The notes: generated by a model from the letters alone, not told the origin. Shown: positions 49,715-59,207, counted from the stretch's first letter. The stretch: 64,000 nt of DNA from Leisingera aquaemixtae (GCF_001458395.1 NZ_CYSR01000007.1:62001-126000), one strand, 5' to 3'. Numbers and translations: made by a program.

Positions 49715-51130
49715 ATGACGCGCTATCCTCGTGACCTGCGCGGATACGGTGCTGCCGCACCCGACCCGCAGTGGCCCAATGGGGCCAAAGCCGCCGTGCA
49801 ATTTGTTCTGAACTATGAAGAAGGCGGCGAGAACTGCATCCTGCATGGGGATGCGGCCTCGGAAGCTTTCTTGTCCGACATTCCCGGTGCCGCGCAATGG
49901 CCGGGCCAGCGCCATTGGAACATGGAGTCGATCTATGAATACGGGAGCCGCGCCGGGTTCTGGCGGCTGCACCGGCTGTTCACCGGCGCGGGCATCCCGC
50001 TGACCATCTATGGCGTGGCGACCGCGCTGGCCCGCAGCCCTGAACAGGTGCAGGCGATGAAGGACGCGGGTTGGGAGATCGCCAGCCACGGCCTGAAGTG
50101 GGTCGAGCATAAGGACATGGCCGAGGAGGAGGAGCGCGCCGCAATTGCCGAAGCCGTGCGGCTGCATACCGAAGTGACCGGCACCCGCCCGCGCGGCTGG
50201 TACACCGGCCGCTGCAGCGCCAACACCGTGCGGCTGGTGGCCGAGGAAGGCGGGTTCGATTACATCTCCGACACCTATGACGACGACCTGCCCTATTGGC
50301 TGGAAACCGGCGGGCGCGATCAGCTGATCATCCCCTACACGCTGGAAGCCAACGACATGCGGTTCGCCAATTCGCCGGGCTGGATCACGGGCGAGCATTT
50401 CTTCCAGTATCTGAAGGATGCCTTCGACGTGATCTATGCCGAGGGCGAGGCAGGTGCTGCGAAGATGATGACCATCGGCCTGCATTGCCGTCTGGTCGGG
50501 CGTCCGGGCAAGATCGCCGGCCTTAAGCGCTTTATCGATTACATCCAGGGGTTCGAGGGCGTCTGGTGCCCGCGCCGGATCGACATTGCCGAGCATTGGG
50601 CCGAAACCCACCCGCCGGTGAAGCGCGAGCGCCCCAGCCAAATGCACCGCGAGGCGTTTGTCGCCAAGTTCGGCTCGATCTTCGAGCATTCGCCGTGGAT
50701 CGCCGACCGCGCCTTTGATCTGGAGCTGGGCCCGGCGCATGACTGCGCTGCGGGCGTCCACAATGCACTGTGCCGGATCTTCCGCACCGCCAGCGAGGAT
50801 GAGCGTCTGGGCGTTCTGACCGCGCACCCGGATCTGGCGGGCAAACTGGCCGCTGCGGGGCGGCTGACCGCCGAGAGCACCTCGGAACAGTCCAGTGCCG
50901 GCCTTGATATGCTGACCGATGAGGAGCGCGAGACCTTCACCCGGCTCAATACCGAGTACGTGGAGAAGCACGGCTTCCCCTTCATCATTGCGGTGCGCGA
51001 CCATAACAAGGCGTCAATCATGGAGGCGTTCCACCGCCGCATCCACAACGACCGGGCGACCGAGTTCGATGAGGCCTGCCGCCAGGTTGAGCGCATTGCC
51101 CAGTTCCGCCTGCAGGACATGCTGCCGTGA
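49715..51130 (+). CDS. bifunctional allantoinase PuuE / OHCU decarboxylase UraD
   Basis: A 471-aa fusion. Residues 1 to about 305 are a polysaccharide-deacetylase-type allantoinase (PuuE): QFVLNYEEGGENCILHGD, GWEIASHGLKWVEH and TIGLHCRLVGRPGKIAGLKRF match this cofactor-independent family. Residues about 315-471 are OHCU decarboxylase: FVAKFGSIFEHSPWIADRAFD, catalytic His in AHPDLAGKLA, ESTSEQSSAGL and FPFIIAVRDHNKASIMEAFHRRIHND. The protein therefore makes S-allantoin from OHCU and opens it to allantoate. Its stop overlaps the allA start by 4 bases (GTGA). Confidence 0.92.
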   Translation: MTRYPRDLRGYGAAAPDPQWPNGAKAAVQFVLNYEEGGENCILHGDAASEAFLSDIPGAAQWPGQRHWNMESIYEYGSRAGFWRLHRLFTGAGIPLTIYGVATALARSPEQVQAMKDAGWEIASHGLKWVEHKDMAEEEERAAIAEAVRLHTEVTGTRPRGWYTGRCSANTVRLVAEEGGFDYISDTYDDDLPYWLETGGRDQLIIPYTLEANDMRFANSPGWITGEHFFQYLKDAFDVIYAEGEAGAAKMMTIGLHCRLVGRPGKIAGLKRFIDYIQGFEGVWCPRRIDIAEHWAETHPPVKRERPSQMHREAFVAKFGSIFEHSPWIADRAFDLELGPAHDCAAGVHNALCRIFRTASEDERLGVLTAHPDLAGKLAAAGRLTAESTSEQSSAGLDMLTDEERETFTRLNTEYVEKHGFPFIIAVRDHNKASIMEAFHRRIHNDRATEFDEACRQVERIAQFRLQDMLP

Positions 51131-51618
51131 GCGGCCGGCTGACAGCGAAGCCGCTGACCGCAGCGGCTTTTGCGCCCTATGGCGACGTGATCGAGGTTGC
51201 GGGCGCTCCGGACAAGATGATCAATCAGGGCATGTGCGGCCGTCACCACGACCGCGCGGTCCTGGATTTCGGCCCGGACGGCCGGGCCGGCATCAGCCTG
51301 TTTGACGCCAAGGCCCGCCACCTGCCGCATAAGGTGGACATGGTGGAGCGCCACCCCGAGGGCAGCCAGGCCTTTGTGCCAGTGAGCGGCGTGCCGATGC
51401 TGGTGGTGGTGGCGGATGACGACGGCGGTGTGCCGGTCAACCCGCAGGCTTTCATCAGCCAGCCGGGCCAGTCCATCAACCTGCACCGCGGCATCTGGCA
51501 CGGGGTGCTCGCGCCCCTTGGCGCGCCCGGCCAATACATCGTTGTTGACCGGATCGGCACCTCACCCAATCTCGAAGAACACTGGTTCAAGGAGCCTTTT
51601 ACCGTGGTCGCGGACTGA
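51127..51618 (+). CDS. allA: ureidoglycolate lyase
   Basis: A 163-aa AllA cupin-fold enzyme that splits ureidoglycolate into glyoxylate and urea. Family features are LTAKPLTAAAFAPYGDVIEV, RHLPHKVDMVERHPEGSQAFVP and NLHRGIWHGVLAPLG. It starts with GTG inside the stop of the preceding gene, so the two are coupled. It is the step that makes glyoxylate for the bhc genes downstream. Confidence 0.93.
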   Translation: MSGRLTAKPLTAAAFAPYGDVIEVAGAPDKMINQGMCGRHHDRAVLDFGPDGRAGISLFDAKARHLPHKVDMVERHPEGSQAFVPVSGVPMLVVVADDDGGVPVNPQAFISQPGQSINLHRGIWHGVLAPLGAPGQYIVVDRIGTSPNLEEHWFKEPFTVVAD

Positions 51619-51687
51619 CCACAGCCCGAAGCCGCCAGCAAAAACAAGAAGCGGCAAGATCCCCATGACCGACAGGAGATACCTTTC

Positions 51688-53124
51688 ATGGCTGACACTT
51701 CCATCGGGACGCCGGCGCAGCTGCGCGACCCCAATTACACGCCGCCCCTGCATAAGGCGGTGCCGCTCGGCATCCAGCATGTGCTGGCGATGTTCGTCTC
51801 AAACGTGACGCCCGCCATCATCGTGGCCGGGGCCGCCGGTTTCGGTTTCGGCTCCAACTCGCCCGATTTCCCGGAACTGCTCTATCTCATTCAGATGTCG
51901 ATGCTGTTTGCCGGCATCGCCACCCTGCTGCAGACCATCACCCTGGGTCCGGTTGGCGCCGCGCTGCCGATTGTGCAGGGCACCTCCTTTGCCTTTCTGC
52001 CGATCATGATCCCGCTGGTTGCGGGCAAGGGCGTGGACGGGCTGGCTGCGCTGTTCACCGGCGTCATTATTGGCGGTATCTTCCACGGGCTGCTGGGCAC
52101 GGTGATCGGCAGGATCCGCTTTGCCCTGCCGCCGCTGGTGACGGGCCTGGTGGTGACGATGATCGGCCTCGCGCTGGTCAAGGTGGGCATCCAGTATGCC
52201 GCAGGCGGTGTGCCCGCCATCGGCACGCCGGAATACGGCTCCCTCCTCAACTGGTCTGCGGCGCTGGTGGTGATCCTTGTGACCCTGGGCCTCAAGTTCT
52301 TCACCCGGGGGATGCTGTCGGTTTCTGCCGTTCTGCTCGGACTGATCGCGGGCTACATCTATGCGCTGATGACCGGCATGCTGACGCTCGAGGCGGTCTC
52401 CGGCTCCTGGTCGCAAGCCGCGGGTTTTGCCCTGCCGCAGCCGTTCAAATACGGGGTGGAGTTTTCTGCCGCGGCCATCATCGGTTTCTGCCTGATGAGC
52501 TTTGTCTCTGCGGTGGAGACCGTCGGCGACGTCTCTGGCGTGACCAAGGGCGGCGCGGGCCGTGAGGCCACCGAGGAGGAGATCGCCGGTGCGACCTATG
52601 CCGATGGTATCGGCACCGCCATGGCGGGCTTTTTCGGTGCCTTCCCCAACACGTCGTTTTCCCAGAACGTCGGCCTGATCGCCATGACCGGGGTAATGAG
52701 CCGCCACGTTGTGACCTGCGGTGCCATCTTCCTGATTGTCTGCGGACTGGTGCCCAAGGTGGGCGCGGTGATCCGCACCGTGCCGATCGAGGTGCTGGGC
52801 GGCGGTGTCATCGTGATGTTCGGCATGGTGGTTGCGGCCGGTGTTTCGATGCTGTCGGATGTGGACTGGAACCGCCGCAACATGGTGATCTTTGCGATCT
52901 CCCTGTCCATCGGCCTGGGCCTGCAGCTGGAGCCCGGCGCGCTGCAGCACATGCCCGATACCGCGCGCATCCTGCTGACCAGCGGTCTGCTGCCGGCGGC
53001 CTTGATTGCCATCGTGCTGAACCTGGTGCTGCCGCAGGATCTGGCGGGAGAAGCGACCGAGGAAGTTTCTGGCGGGATGAGCGGCCACGGGCGCGGGTCG
53101 CTGCCGCATGAGGATCAAGCCTGA
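51688..53124 (+). CDS. NCS2-family urate/xanthine permease
   Basis: A 478-aa symporter with about 14 membrane segments. Typical NCS2 features are PLGIQHVLAMFVSNVTPAIIV and GAALPIVQGTSFAFLPIM. ESVGD-type positions are replaced by FVSAVETVGDVSGVTKG, and the motif SFSQNVGLIAMTGVMSRHV (QNxGxxxxT) follows. The QNVG motif and its place in the allA operon favour urate or xanthine uptake; the substrate is inferred. AGGAG lies upstream of the ATG. Confidence 0.88.
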   Translation: MADTSIGTPAQLRDPNYTPPLHKAVPLGIQHVLAMFVSNVTPAIIVAGAAGFGFGSNSPDFPELLYLIQMSMLFAGIATLLQTITLGPVGAALPIVQGTSFAFLPIMIPLVAGKGVDGLAALFTGVIIGGIFHGLLGTVIGRIRFALPPLVTGLVVTMIGLALVKVGIQYAAGGVPAIGTPEYGSLLNWSAALVVILVTLGLKFFTRGMLSVSAVLLGLIAGYIYALMTGMLTLEAVSGSWSQAAGFALPQPFKYGVEFSAAAIIGFCLMSFVSAVETVGDVSGVTKGGAGREATEEEIAGATYADGIGTAMAGFFGAFPNTSFSQNVGLIAMTGVMSRHVVTCGAIFLIVCGLVPKVGAVIRTVPIEVLGGGVIVMFGMVVAAGVSMLSDVDWNRRNMVIFAISLSIGLGLQLEPGALQHMPDTARILLTSGLLPAALIAIVLNLVLPQDLAGEATEEVSGGMSGHGRGSLPHEDQA

Positions 53125-53147
53125 GGCAACCGCCTGTAGCTAAATCA

Positions 53148-53177
53148 ACGGCCGGCCCGCAAAGGGCCGGCTTTTTT
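53148..53177 (+). terminator. rho-independent terminator of the puuE-allA-permease operon
   Basis: GCCGGCCC (53151-53158) pairs with GGGCCGGC (53164-53171) and is followed by TTTTTT. It also abuts the stop of the converging AmiS/UreI-like gene. Confidence 0.88.
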
Positions 53178-53181
53178 GCTC

Positions 53182-53694
53182 TCAGCCGGCCAGCCCGTGC
53201 AAGACCGCCAGCCCCGGAAGCCAGCCGGTGAAGATCCCGCACAGCAGTGTTGCCGCGGCAGTCAGCCGCGGGCTGCCGCGCCGGAGCGCGAGGTTCAGGA
53301 AGTAGAGGAACCACAGCCCGGACCAGGCCGCCCAGCAGCCCGCCAGCCAGACATCGAACAGACCATCCCCCTGCGCCAGCACCCGCAGCACCATGGGCGC
53401 GGCGGTCAGCGCCACAAAGCCGCTGAACCAGCCCAGCCCCGCGCCGCTGGACGCAAAGATGCGGTTATAAGCCACCCAGAGGTAGGTGGTGCCGAACAAG
53501 AGCGTCATGCCTGCATCCAGCAGGTCCGCCGGCTGCCGCGCGGCCAGCGCGATCAGCAGCACCACGGCAAAGAACACCAGCGCCGCAACGGCGTTGATCA
53601 GGATGATCTCGCGGTCCTCGATCCGGCCCATCTGCCAGACGCCGTTCAGGCACAGCACCACGCCGACCACCAGCAGGCTCAATCCCAGAAACAT
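53182..53694 (-). CDS. AmiS/UreI-family channel-like membrane protein
   Basis: A 170-aa protein with about six membrane segments. The start (MFLGLSLLVVGVVLCLNGVWQMGRIEDREIILINAVAAL) and TTYLWVAYNRIFASSGAGLGWFSGFVAL match the AmiS/UreI family, whose members conduct urea or short amides. Given that AllA next door releases urea, it could carry urea in or out. No urease genes are in the window. Confidence 0.78.
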   Translation of the reverse strand: MFLGLSLLVVGVVLCLNGVWQMGRIEDREIILINAVAALVFFAVVLLIALAARQPADLLDAGMTLLFGTTYLWVAYNRIFASSGAGLGWFSGFVALTAAPMVLRVLAQGDGLFDVWLAGCWAAWSGLWFLYFLNLALRRGSPRLTAAATLLCGIFTGWLPGLAVLHGLAG

Positions 53695-53788
53695 TCTTTC
53701 AGTCCCTCAATGAAAAACAGGAGAGAGGTACACCTCTCTCCTGCCGCTCCGCTATGCGGATATTCGCAGAATGTGTTTCTGGCTGTGC

Positions 53789-54754
53789 TTAGAAATCGAC
53801 CTCGATGGCGATGCCCTTTTCGACTGCCACTTCCACGACGGAGGCCGCGACGGCCAGATCCTGCAGGCCGACGCCGGTGCCGTCGAACAGGGTGATCTGA
53901 TCGTCCGAGGTGCGGCCAGGGTTGGTGCCGTTGATCACCGCGCCGAGCTGGGCGACATCAGACTCCTGGATCAAGCCCTGCGCCACCGCGTGCTGCGCCT
54001 CGCCGATGGTGATGGACTGCGCCACCTCGTCGGTGAACACAGTTGACTTGACCAGCAATGCGGCCTCGACCTCCTGCTTGCCCTTGGTGTCGGTGCCCAT
54101 GCAGGCGACGTGGGTGCCGGGGCTGACGTGATCTGCCATCAGCGAAGGCGCAAAGGCCGAGGTGATGGAGATGATCACATCCGCGTCGCGCATGCCGGGG
54201 AGGTCCACCGCCTCAAACGGCACGCCCGCTTCCGCGGCGACCTTTTCGATGTTGGGCAGCATGTCCGGGTGGAAGTTCCAGCCGATGACCTTCTCGAAAT
54301 TGCGTTGCTCCAACGCCGCGCGCAGCTGGAACTTGGCCTGGTGGCCGGCGCCGATCATGCCGATCACCTTGGCGTCCTGGCGGGCCAGATGCTTGATCGA
54401 TACCGAGGAGGCCGCGGCGGTGCGCAGCGCGGTCAGCAGGTTGCCGCCCACCATCGCCTTCACCTTGCCGGTGTCCGGGTCGAACAGGAAGACGGTGGAC
54501 TGGTGGTTGATCAGCCCGCGCTTTTCCAGGTTGTTCGGCCAGTAGCCGCCGGCCTTGAGGCCAAGTGTAAGACCAGCCCGGTCAAAGCCGCCCTTGAAGC
54601 CGTAGAGCGCATCCTCATGGCCGATCGCCTCGCGCACCACGGGGAAGTTGTAGGCATCCCCCGACGCCATGGCGGCAAAGACCTTCTCGACCGCATCGAA
54701 CGAGGCTTCGCGGGTCACCAGGTCCGCAACCGCCTTTTCCGGAACGATATACAT
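53789..54754 (-). CDS. bhcD: iminosuccinate reductase BhcD (ornithine cyclodeaminase family)
   Basis: A 321-aa member of the ornithine cyclodeaminase/mu-crystallin family, with NAD-binding features (DAKVIGMIGAGHQAKFQLRAAL) and the family core GFDRAGLTLGLKAGGYWPNN. In the beta-hydroxyaspartate cycle BhcD reduces iminosuccinate to aspartate. The call rests mainly on its place as the last gene of a four-gene cluster with bhcA, bhcB and bhcC; alone it could be called an ornithine cyclodeaminase or alanine dehydrogenase. Confidence 0.88.
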   Translation of the reverse strand: MYIVPEKAVADLVTREASFDAVEKVFAAMASGDAYNFPVVREAIGHEDALYGFKGGFDRAGLTLGLKAGGYWPNNLEKRGLINHQSTVFLFDPDTGKVKAMVGGNLLTALRTAAASSVSIKHLARQDAKVIGMIGAGHQAKFQLRAALEQRNFEKVIGWNFHPDMLPNIEKVAAEAGVPFEAVDLPGMRDADVIISITSAFAPSLMADHVSPGTHVACMGTDTKGKQEVEAALLVKSTVFTDEVAQSITIGEAQHAVAQGLIQESDVAQLGAVINGTNPGRTSDDQITLFDGTGVGLQDLAVAASVVEVAVEKGIAIEVDF

Positions 54755-54826
54755 GTCTGTTTCTCCTCAGCAAAAAAGCCGGCGGAGGGCGGCATGCGCA
54801 CCTCCGCCAGTTTGGGGATGGATCGG

Positions 54827-55990
54827 TTAGTAGGCTTTGCCGCGGGCCGAGACGGGCCAAACGGTTTCGACCTTGCCGTTGCGCACGCCGACGTACCAGT
54901 CATGCACGTTGGCGGTCGGGTCGCAGTGGCCCGGCACCAGGCGCAGCTTGTCGCCCACTTTCAGCGCGCCGTCAGGGTCCGAGACCACGCCGTGCTCGTC
55001 CGAGCATTTGATGTATTCCACGTCATCGCGGCCAAAGATGAAGGGCAGGCCGCTGTCGACCGACTGCGCCTTGAGGCCCGCGTCCACGATGGCCTTGTCG
55101 GCCTTGGCGTGGCTCATCACCTGGGTCAGCAGGAAGAAAGCGTTCTCCCACTCGCCCTGGTCGATCCGGTTGCCGTCCTTGTCCAGGATGCGGCCGTAGT
55201 CCGCGTCCATGAAGGCGTAGGAGCCGCACTGCAACTCGTTGTACACGCCCGAGTTCGATTCAAAGTAGTAGGAGCCGGTGCCGCCGCCGGAGACCAGCTC
55301 GCACGCGATGCCTTCGGCCTTCAGGCCTTCGACCGCATCGGCGACCTGGGCGATGGCAATGTCCAGCTTGGCCTTGCGGTCCTCGTAGCTGTCCATGTGC
55401 TGCATCGCGCCCTGATAGGCCTGAATGCCGGAGAACTTGAGGTTCTCTGCCGCGTTCACCGCCTTGGCGATCTCGACCACCGCCTCAGTCGTGGTCACGC
55501 CGCAGCGGCCGGCGCCGCAGTCGATCTCAACGAAGACTTCCAGCTCGGTGCCGTGCTTTTGCGCCGCTGCCGAAAGGTCAGCCACGTTGTCTAGGTCGTC
55601 AACGCAGACGATGGTGCGGGCACCCAGTTTGGGCAGGCGGGCCAGACGGTCGATCTTTTGCGGGTCGCGGACCTGGTTGGAGACCAAGATGTCCTTGATG
55701 CCGCCGCGGGCAAAGACCTCGGCCTCGGAGACCTTCTGGCAGCAGACGCCAACCGCGCCGCCCAGTTCTTCCTGCAGCTTCGCCACATCCACCGACTTGT
55801 GCATCTTGCCGTGCACCCGGTGGCGCATGCCATGCGCCTTGGCATAGTCGCCCATCTTCTTGATGTTGCGCTCCAGCGCGTCCAGGTCGAGGACCAGCGC
55901 CGGCGTCTGGATGTCAGCCTCGTCCATGCCCGGGACCGCCGGGACGTCATAGCCGACTTCGAGCTGATCAAAATTTGTCTGTGCGTTCAT
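54827..55990 (-). CDS. bhcC: beta-hydroxyaspartate aldolase BhcC
   Basis: A 387-aa PLP enzyme of the D-threonine-aldolase/DSD1 family (fold III). The N-terminal barrel has IQTPALVLDLDALERNIKKMGDYAKAHGMRHRVHGKMHKSVDVAKLQ (Lys for PLP in HGKMHKS). The C-terminal part has the metal-binding LVPGHCDPTANVHDWYVGVRNG (His, Cys). It joins glycine and glyoxylate to give erythro-beta-hydroxyaspartate. Its position between bhcB and bhcD fixes the assignment. Confidence 0.92.
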   Translation of the reverse strand: MNAQTNFDQLEVGYDVPAVPGMDEADIQTPALVLDLDALERNIKKMGDYAKAHGMRHRVHGKMHKSVDVAKLQEELGGAVGVCCQKVSEAEVFARGGIKDILVSNQVRDPQKIDRLARLPKLGARTIVCVDDLDNVADLSAAAQKHGTELEVFVEIDCGAGRCGVTTTEAVVEIAKAVNAAENLKFSGIQAYQGAMQHMDSYEDRKAKLDIAIAQVADAVEGLKAEGIACELVSGGGTGSYYFESNSGVYNELQCGSYAFMDADYGRILDKDGNRIDQGEWENAFFLLTQVMSHAKADKAIVDAGLKAQSVDSGLPFIFGRDDVEYIKCSDEHGVVSDPDGALKVGDKLRLVPGHCDPTANVHDWYVGVRNGKVETVWPVSARGKAY

Positions 55991-56006
55991 GGTTCTATTC
56001 CCCAGT

Positions 56007-56975
56007 TTAGCTGTTCATCCAAGGCAGTTTGTCGAGGTCGACATTGCCGCCGGTGACGATCAGGCCCACGCGTTTGCCCGCGAAGGCGTCCTTGTTTTTC
56101 AGAATGGTGGCGAGCGGCACCGCGGAGGACGGCTCCATCACGATGCGCAGGTGCTTCCAGATCAGCTTCATCGCGTCGATGATCTCGGCATCAGAGGCCG
56201 TGTAGATCTCGCTGACGTGGTTGCTGACGAAGTGCCAGGTCAGCTCCTTCAGCGGCACCAGCAGACCGTCGGCGATGGTCTTGGGCGCATCATCGGCGAT
56301 GATGTAGCCTGCCTTGAAACTGCGGTAGGCGTCATCGGCCTGCTCCGGCTCTGCCGCGATCACCTTGGTTTCCGGTGCCAGTGTCGACAGCGTGAGGCAG
56401 GTGCCCGAGATCATGCCGCCGCCGCCGATCGGGGCCACGACTACGTCGAGGCCATCGGTCTGCTCCACGAATTCCTTGGCGCAGGTGCCCTGCCCCGCGA
56501 TGACACGGTGGTCATTGTAGGGATGCACGAAATCGCCGCCGGTCTCGGCCTGCACCTTGGCAAAGGTCTCCTCGCGCGAACTGGTCGAGGGCTCGCATTC
56601 GGTGATCCGCCCGCCATAGCGGCGCACGGTGTCCTTCTTGGCCTGCGGCGCGGTGCGCGGCATGACCACGTTGCAGGGAATGCCGCGCAGCATTGCCGCG
56701 TAGGACAGGCAGGAGGCATGGTTGCCCGAGGAATGGGTGGCGACGCCCTTGGCGGCCTGCGCCTCGTCCAGCCCGAACACCGCGTTGGTTGCGCCGCGCA
56801 CCTTGAAGGCGCCCGGCTCCTGGAAGTTCTCGCACTTGAAGAACAGCTCCGCGCCGGTCAGTTCGTTGAGATAATCCGAGGTGCGCACCGGTGTGCGGCG
56901 GATGTGGGGCCGGATGCGCTCATGCGCAGCCAGCATGTCCTCATAGGTCGGGATATACATCGCGTTATCCTTCAT
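56007..56975 (-). CDS. bhcB: beta-hydroxyaspartate dehydratase BhcB
   Basis: A 322-aa fold-II PLP enzyme of the serine/threonine dehydratase family. The PLP Lys lies in FKCENFQEPGAFKVRGATNAV (about residue 60), and the phosphate loop in VVAPIGGGGMISG. It dehydrates beta-hydroxyaspartate to iminosuccinate. Its start overlaps the bhcA stop by one base (TGATG), so translation is coupled. Confidence 0.92.
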   Translation of the reverse strand: MKDNAMYIPTYEDMLAAHERIRPHIRRTPVRTSDYLNELTGAELFFKCENFQEPGAFKVRGATNAVFGLDEAQAAKGVATHSSGNHASCLSYAAMLRGIPCNVVMPRTAPQAKKDTVRRYGGRITECEPSTSSREETFAKVQAETGGDFVHPYNDHRVIAGQGTCAKEFVEQTDGLDVVVAPIGGGGMISGTCLTLSTLAPETKVIAAEPEQADDAYRSFKAGYIIADDAPKTIADGLLVPLKELTWHFVSNHVSEIYTASDAEIIDAMKLIWKHLRIVMEPSSAVPLATILKNKDAFAGKRVGLIVTGGNVDLDKLPWMNS

Positions 56976-58195
56976 CAGGCGGCGGCCTTGGCGCTGCTGG
57001 CGCTGTTGACGCGGTAGTAGTCCTGTGCCGCCGCCACGCCGGAGCCCAGTTTGATGTTCAGGCCCAGGTCGGCCATGACCATTTCGGCGGTCGCAATGCC
57101 GGACAGCGTCATCACGTCGGTCAGGCTGCCCAGATGGCCGATGCGGAACACCTTGCCCGCGACCTCACCCAGCCCGGTGCCAAAGGCGACGCCGTATTTC
57201 TCGGCCGCCAGGCTGACGAACGTGTTGGCGTCGAATCCGTCCGGCGTGCGGATCGCGCTGACGCTGTCTGAGTAGACCTCCGGCGACACCGCGCACAGCT
57301 CCAGCCCCCAGGCGCGGACCGCGGCGCGGACGCCCTCAGCAATCCGGTGGTGGCGGGCAAAGACATTCTCCAGCCCTTCGTCCAGCAGCATACCACAGGC
57401 CATGTTCAGACCGTTCAGCAGGCCAACGGAAGGCGTGTAGGGATAGGCGCTGTTGGCATAGCCATTCGCCATGTCCTTGATGTCAAAGAATGTGCGCGGC
57501 AGGGTCGCGGTCTCTGCCGCCTTCATCGCCTTGGGCGAGAAGCCAACGATGGCGAGGCCCGGCGGAAGCATGAAACCCTTTTGCGAGCCGGTGACGGCGA
57601 TATCGACGCCCCACTCATCCATGCGGAAGTCCATTGATGCGATCGAGGACACGCCGTCAACAAACAGCAGCGCCGGGTGGCCTGCGGCGTCCAGCGCGCG
57701 GCGGACGGCGGCGATGTCGGATTTGACTCCGGTTGCGGTCTCGTTGTGGGTCGCCAGAACCACTTTGATTTCATGTGCGGTGTCGGCGGTCAGGATTTCC
57801 TCGTAGCGGTCCGCAGGCAGGCCTTCACCCCAGGGGGTTTCGACAATCTGGACGTCGAGCCCGTGGCGCTGGCACATGTCGATCCAGCGGTGGCTGAACA
57901 TGCCGTTGCGCGCGGCCAGGATCTTGTCGCCTGCGTTCAGCGTGTTGGTGATTGCGGTCTCCCAGCCGCCGGTGCCGGTCGACGGAAAGACAAAGATCTC
58001 TGCGGTTTCGCTTTTCAGAACCTTCTTCACCCCAGCCAGTGCCGGGTGCAGGATCTGGCCGAACAGCGGCGAGCGGTGGTCCAGCGTCGGCATGTCCACC
58101 GCCTTGCGCAGCGCTTCGGGCATATTGGTCGGACCGGGGATGAAAACCGGATTTTGAAAGCTCATGTCGTGCCCTCCTGTGGCGATTTCCTTCAC
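56975..58195 (-). CDS. bhcA: aspartate-glyoxylate aminotransferase BhcA
   Basis: A 406-aa class V aminotransferase (AGXT-type). Visible are NPVFIPGPTNMPEALRKAVDMPTLDHRSPLFGQIL, VFPSTGTGGWETAITNTL and the PLP Lys in VDIAVTGSQKGFMLPPGLAIV. It transfers the amino group of aspartate to glyoxylate, giving oxaloacetate and glycine, and is the first gene of bhcABCD. The frame has an ATG at 58195 and a second at 58165 (MSFQNPVFIPGP) preceded by GGAGGG, so the real start may be 58165. Confidence 0.93.
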   Translation of the reverse strand: MKEIATGGHDMSFQNPVFIPGPTNMPEALRKAVDMPTLDHRSPLFGQILHPALAGVKKVLKSETAEIFVFPSTGTGGWETAITNTLNAGDKILAARNGMFSHRWIDMCQRHGLDVQIVETPWGEGLPADRYEEILTADTAHEIKVVLATHNETATGVKSDIAAVRRALDAAGHPALLFVDGVSSIASMDFRMDEWGVDIAVTGSQKGFMLPPGLAIVGFSPKAMKAAETATLPRTFFDIKDMANGYANSAYPYTPSVGLLNGLNMACGMLLDEGLENVFARHHRIAEGVRAAVRAWGLELCAVSPEVYSDSVSAIRTPDGFDANTFVSLAAEKYGVAFGTGLGEVAGKVFRIGHLGSLTDVMTLSGIATAEMVMADLGLNIKLGSGVAAAQDYYRVNSASSAKAAA

Positions 58196-58363
58196 TCTAA
58201 GGGGGCGGCGCGCGCGGGTAAATTTTTTTGAAAAAAGATTTCACAAATGGAAGAAGCGCTGAAAAAGCACAGTTTTACAAAGGGTTTGAGTTTTTCATTG
58301 TACAGAAGTGATTTTCAGAGGTATCAATAAGCTGCTGTTTGAATTGCCTTCGGAGGCTTAAAG
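58196..58363. promoter_or_regulatory. divergent bhcA-bhcR control region
   Basis: A 168-base region that is AT-rich against the window. Two similar stretches, TTTCACAAATGGAA (about 58239-58252) and TTTCATTGTACAGAA (about 58292-58306), share TTTCA near the start and GAA at the end and could be regulator sites. BhcR is known to bind the bhc promoter in Paracoccus, and glyoxylate reduces that binding. The boundaries given are my guess. Confidence 0.4.
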
Positions 58364-59197
58364 ATGCCGCAAGCACCGCGCCGCAAGGGCCGCCCCAAGA
58401 ACTTTGATTCCGCCAGCAACCCGCCCACGATCCAATCGCTCGACCGCGCGCTGGACGTGCTGGATGCGCTGGCCGGCGCCAGCGGCATGACGCTGACGGA
58501 ACTCTCCACCGCGCTGGATCAGTCGGCGGCCACCATGTACCGGGTGCTGGCCACGCTGGAGGCGCGCCAGATCGTCGAGATGGAGCCGCAGTCGCAGACC
58601 TGGCACATCGGCGCCATGGCCTTCCGCCTCGGCTCTGCTTTCCTGCGCCGCTCCAGCGTGATCGAGCGGGCGCGGCCGGTGATGCGGGAGCTGATGGAGG
58701 CAACCGGCGAAACCTCGAACCTCGGTATCGAACGCGGCGGCGACGTGATGTTTGTGAGCCAGGTGGAAACCTACGAGTCGATCCGCGCCTTCTTTCCGCC
58801 CGGCACCACTTCACCGATGCACGCGTCGGGTATCGGCAAGGCGCTGCTCAGCTGTTTCGGGGAGGACCAGCTGGCCCGCTTCCTGCGCGGGAGCGCGCTG
58901 CAGGACTTCACGGAGAAAACCCTGACCTCGGCAGACGCCTTGCGCGAAGATCTGGCGCAGATCCGCCGCCGCGGCTGGTCCTTCGACGACGAGGAGAAGG
59001 CGCCGGGCATGCGCTGTGTGGCAGCGCCGGTGTTCGGAATGCAGGGCGAGGTGCTGGCCGGGATCTCTGTCTCCGGGCCCACGTCCAGGATGCCGGACGC
59101 GCGCATCAGCGAAATCGGCGCCCTGGTCAGGGGCGCCGCAGAAAAACTGTCCTATGGGCTGGGCGCGCCGGCGGCGGATCAGGCCGCGCCCGGCTGA
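58364..59197 (+). CDS. bhcR: IclR-family regulator BhcR
   Basis: A 277-aa IclR protein with an N-terminal winged HTH (IQSLDRALDVLDALAGASGMTLTELSTALDQSAATMYRVLATLEARQIVEMEPQSQTWHIG) and a C-terminal effector domain (VMRELMEATGETSNLGIERGGDVMFVSQVE; FFPPGTTSPMHASGIGKALLS; GWSFDDEEKAPGMRCVAAPVFG). It is divergent from bhcA, as in the described cluster, where it senses glyoxylate. Confidence 0.92.
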   Translation: MPQAPRRKGRPKNFDSASNPPTIQSLDRALDVLDALAGASGMTLTELSTALDQSAATMYRVLATLEARQIVEMEPQSQTWHIGAMAFRLGSAFLRRSSVIERARPVMRELMEATGETSNLGIERGGDVMFVSQVETYESIRAFFPPGTTSPMHASGIGKALLSCFGEDQLARFLRGSALQDFTEKTLTSADALREDLAQIRRRGWSFDDEEKAPGMRCVAAPVFGMQGEVLAGISVSGPTSRMPDARISEIGALVRGAAEKLSYGLGAPAADQAAPG

Positions 59198-59207
59198 CCA
59201 GCCGGGC

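Noticed and set aside
53789-54754. Ornithine cyclodeaminase as a stand-alone call
   Set aside because: Family membership is right, but clustering with bhcA, bhcB, bhcC and bhcR makes iminosuccinate reductase the better call.
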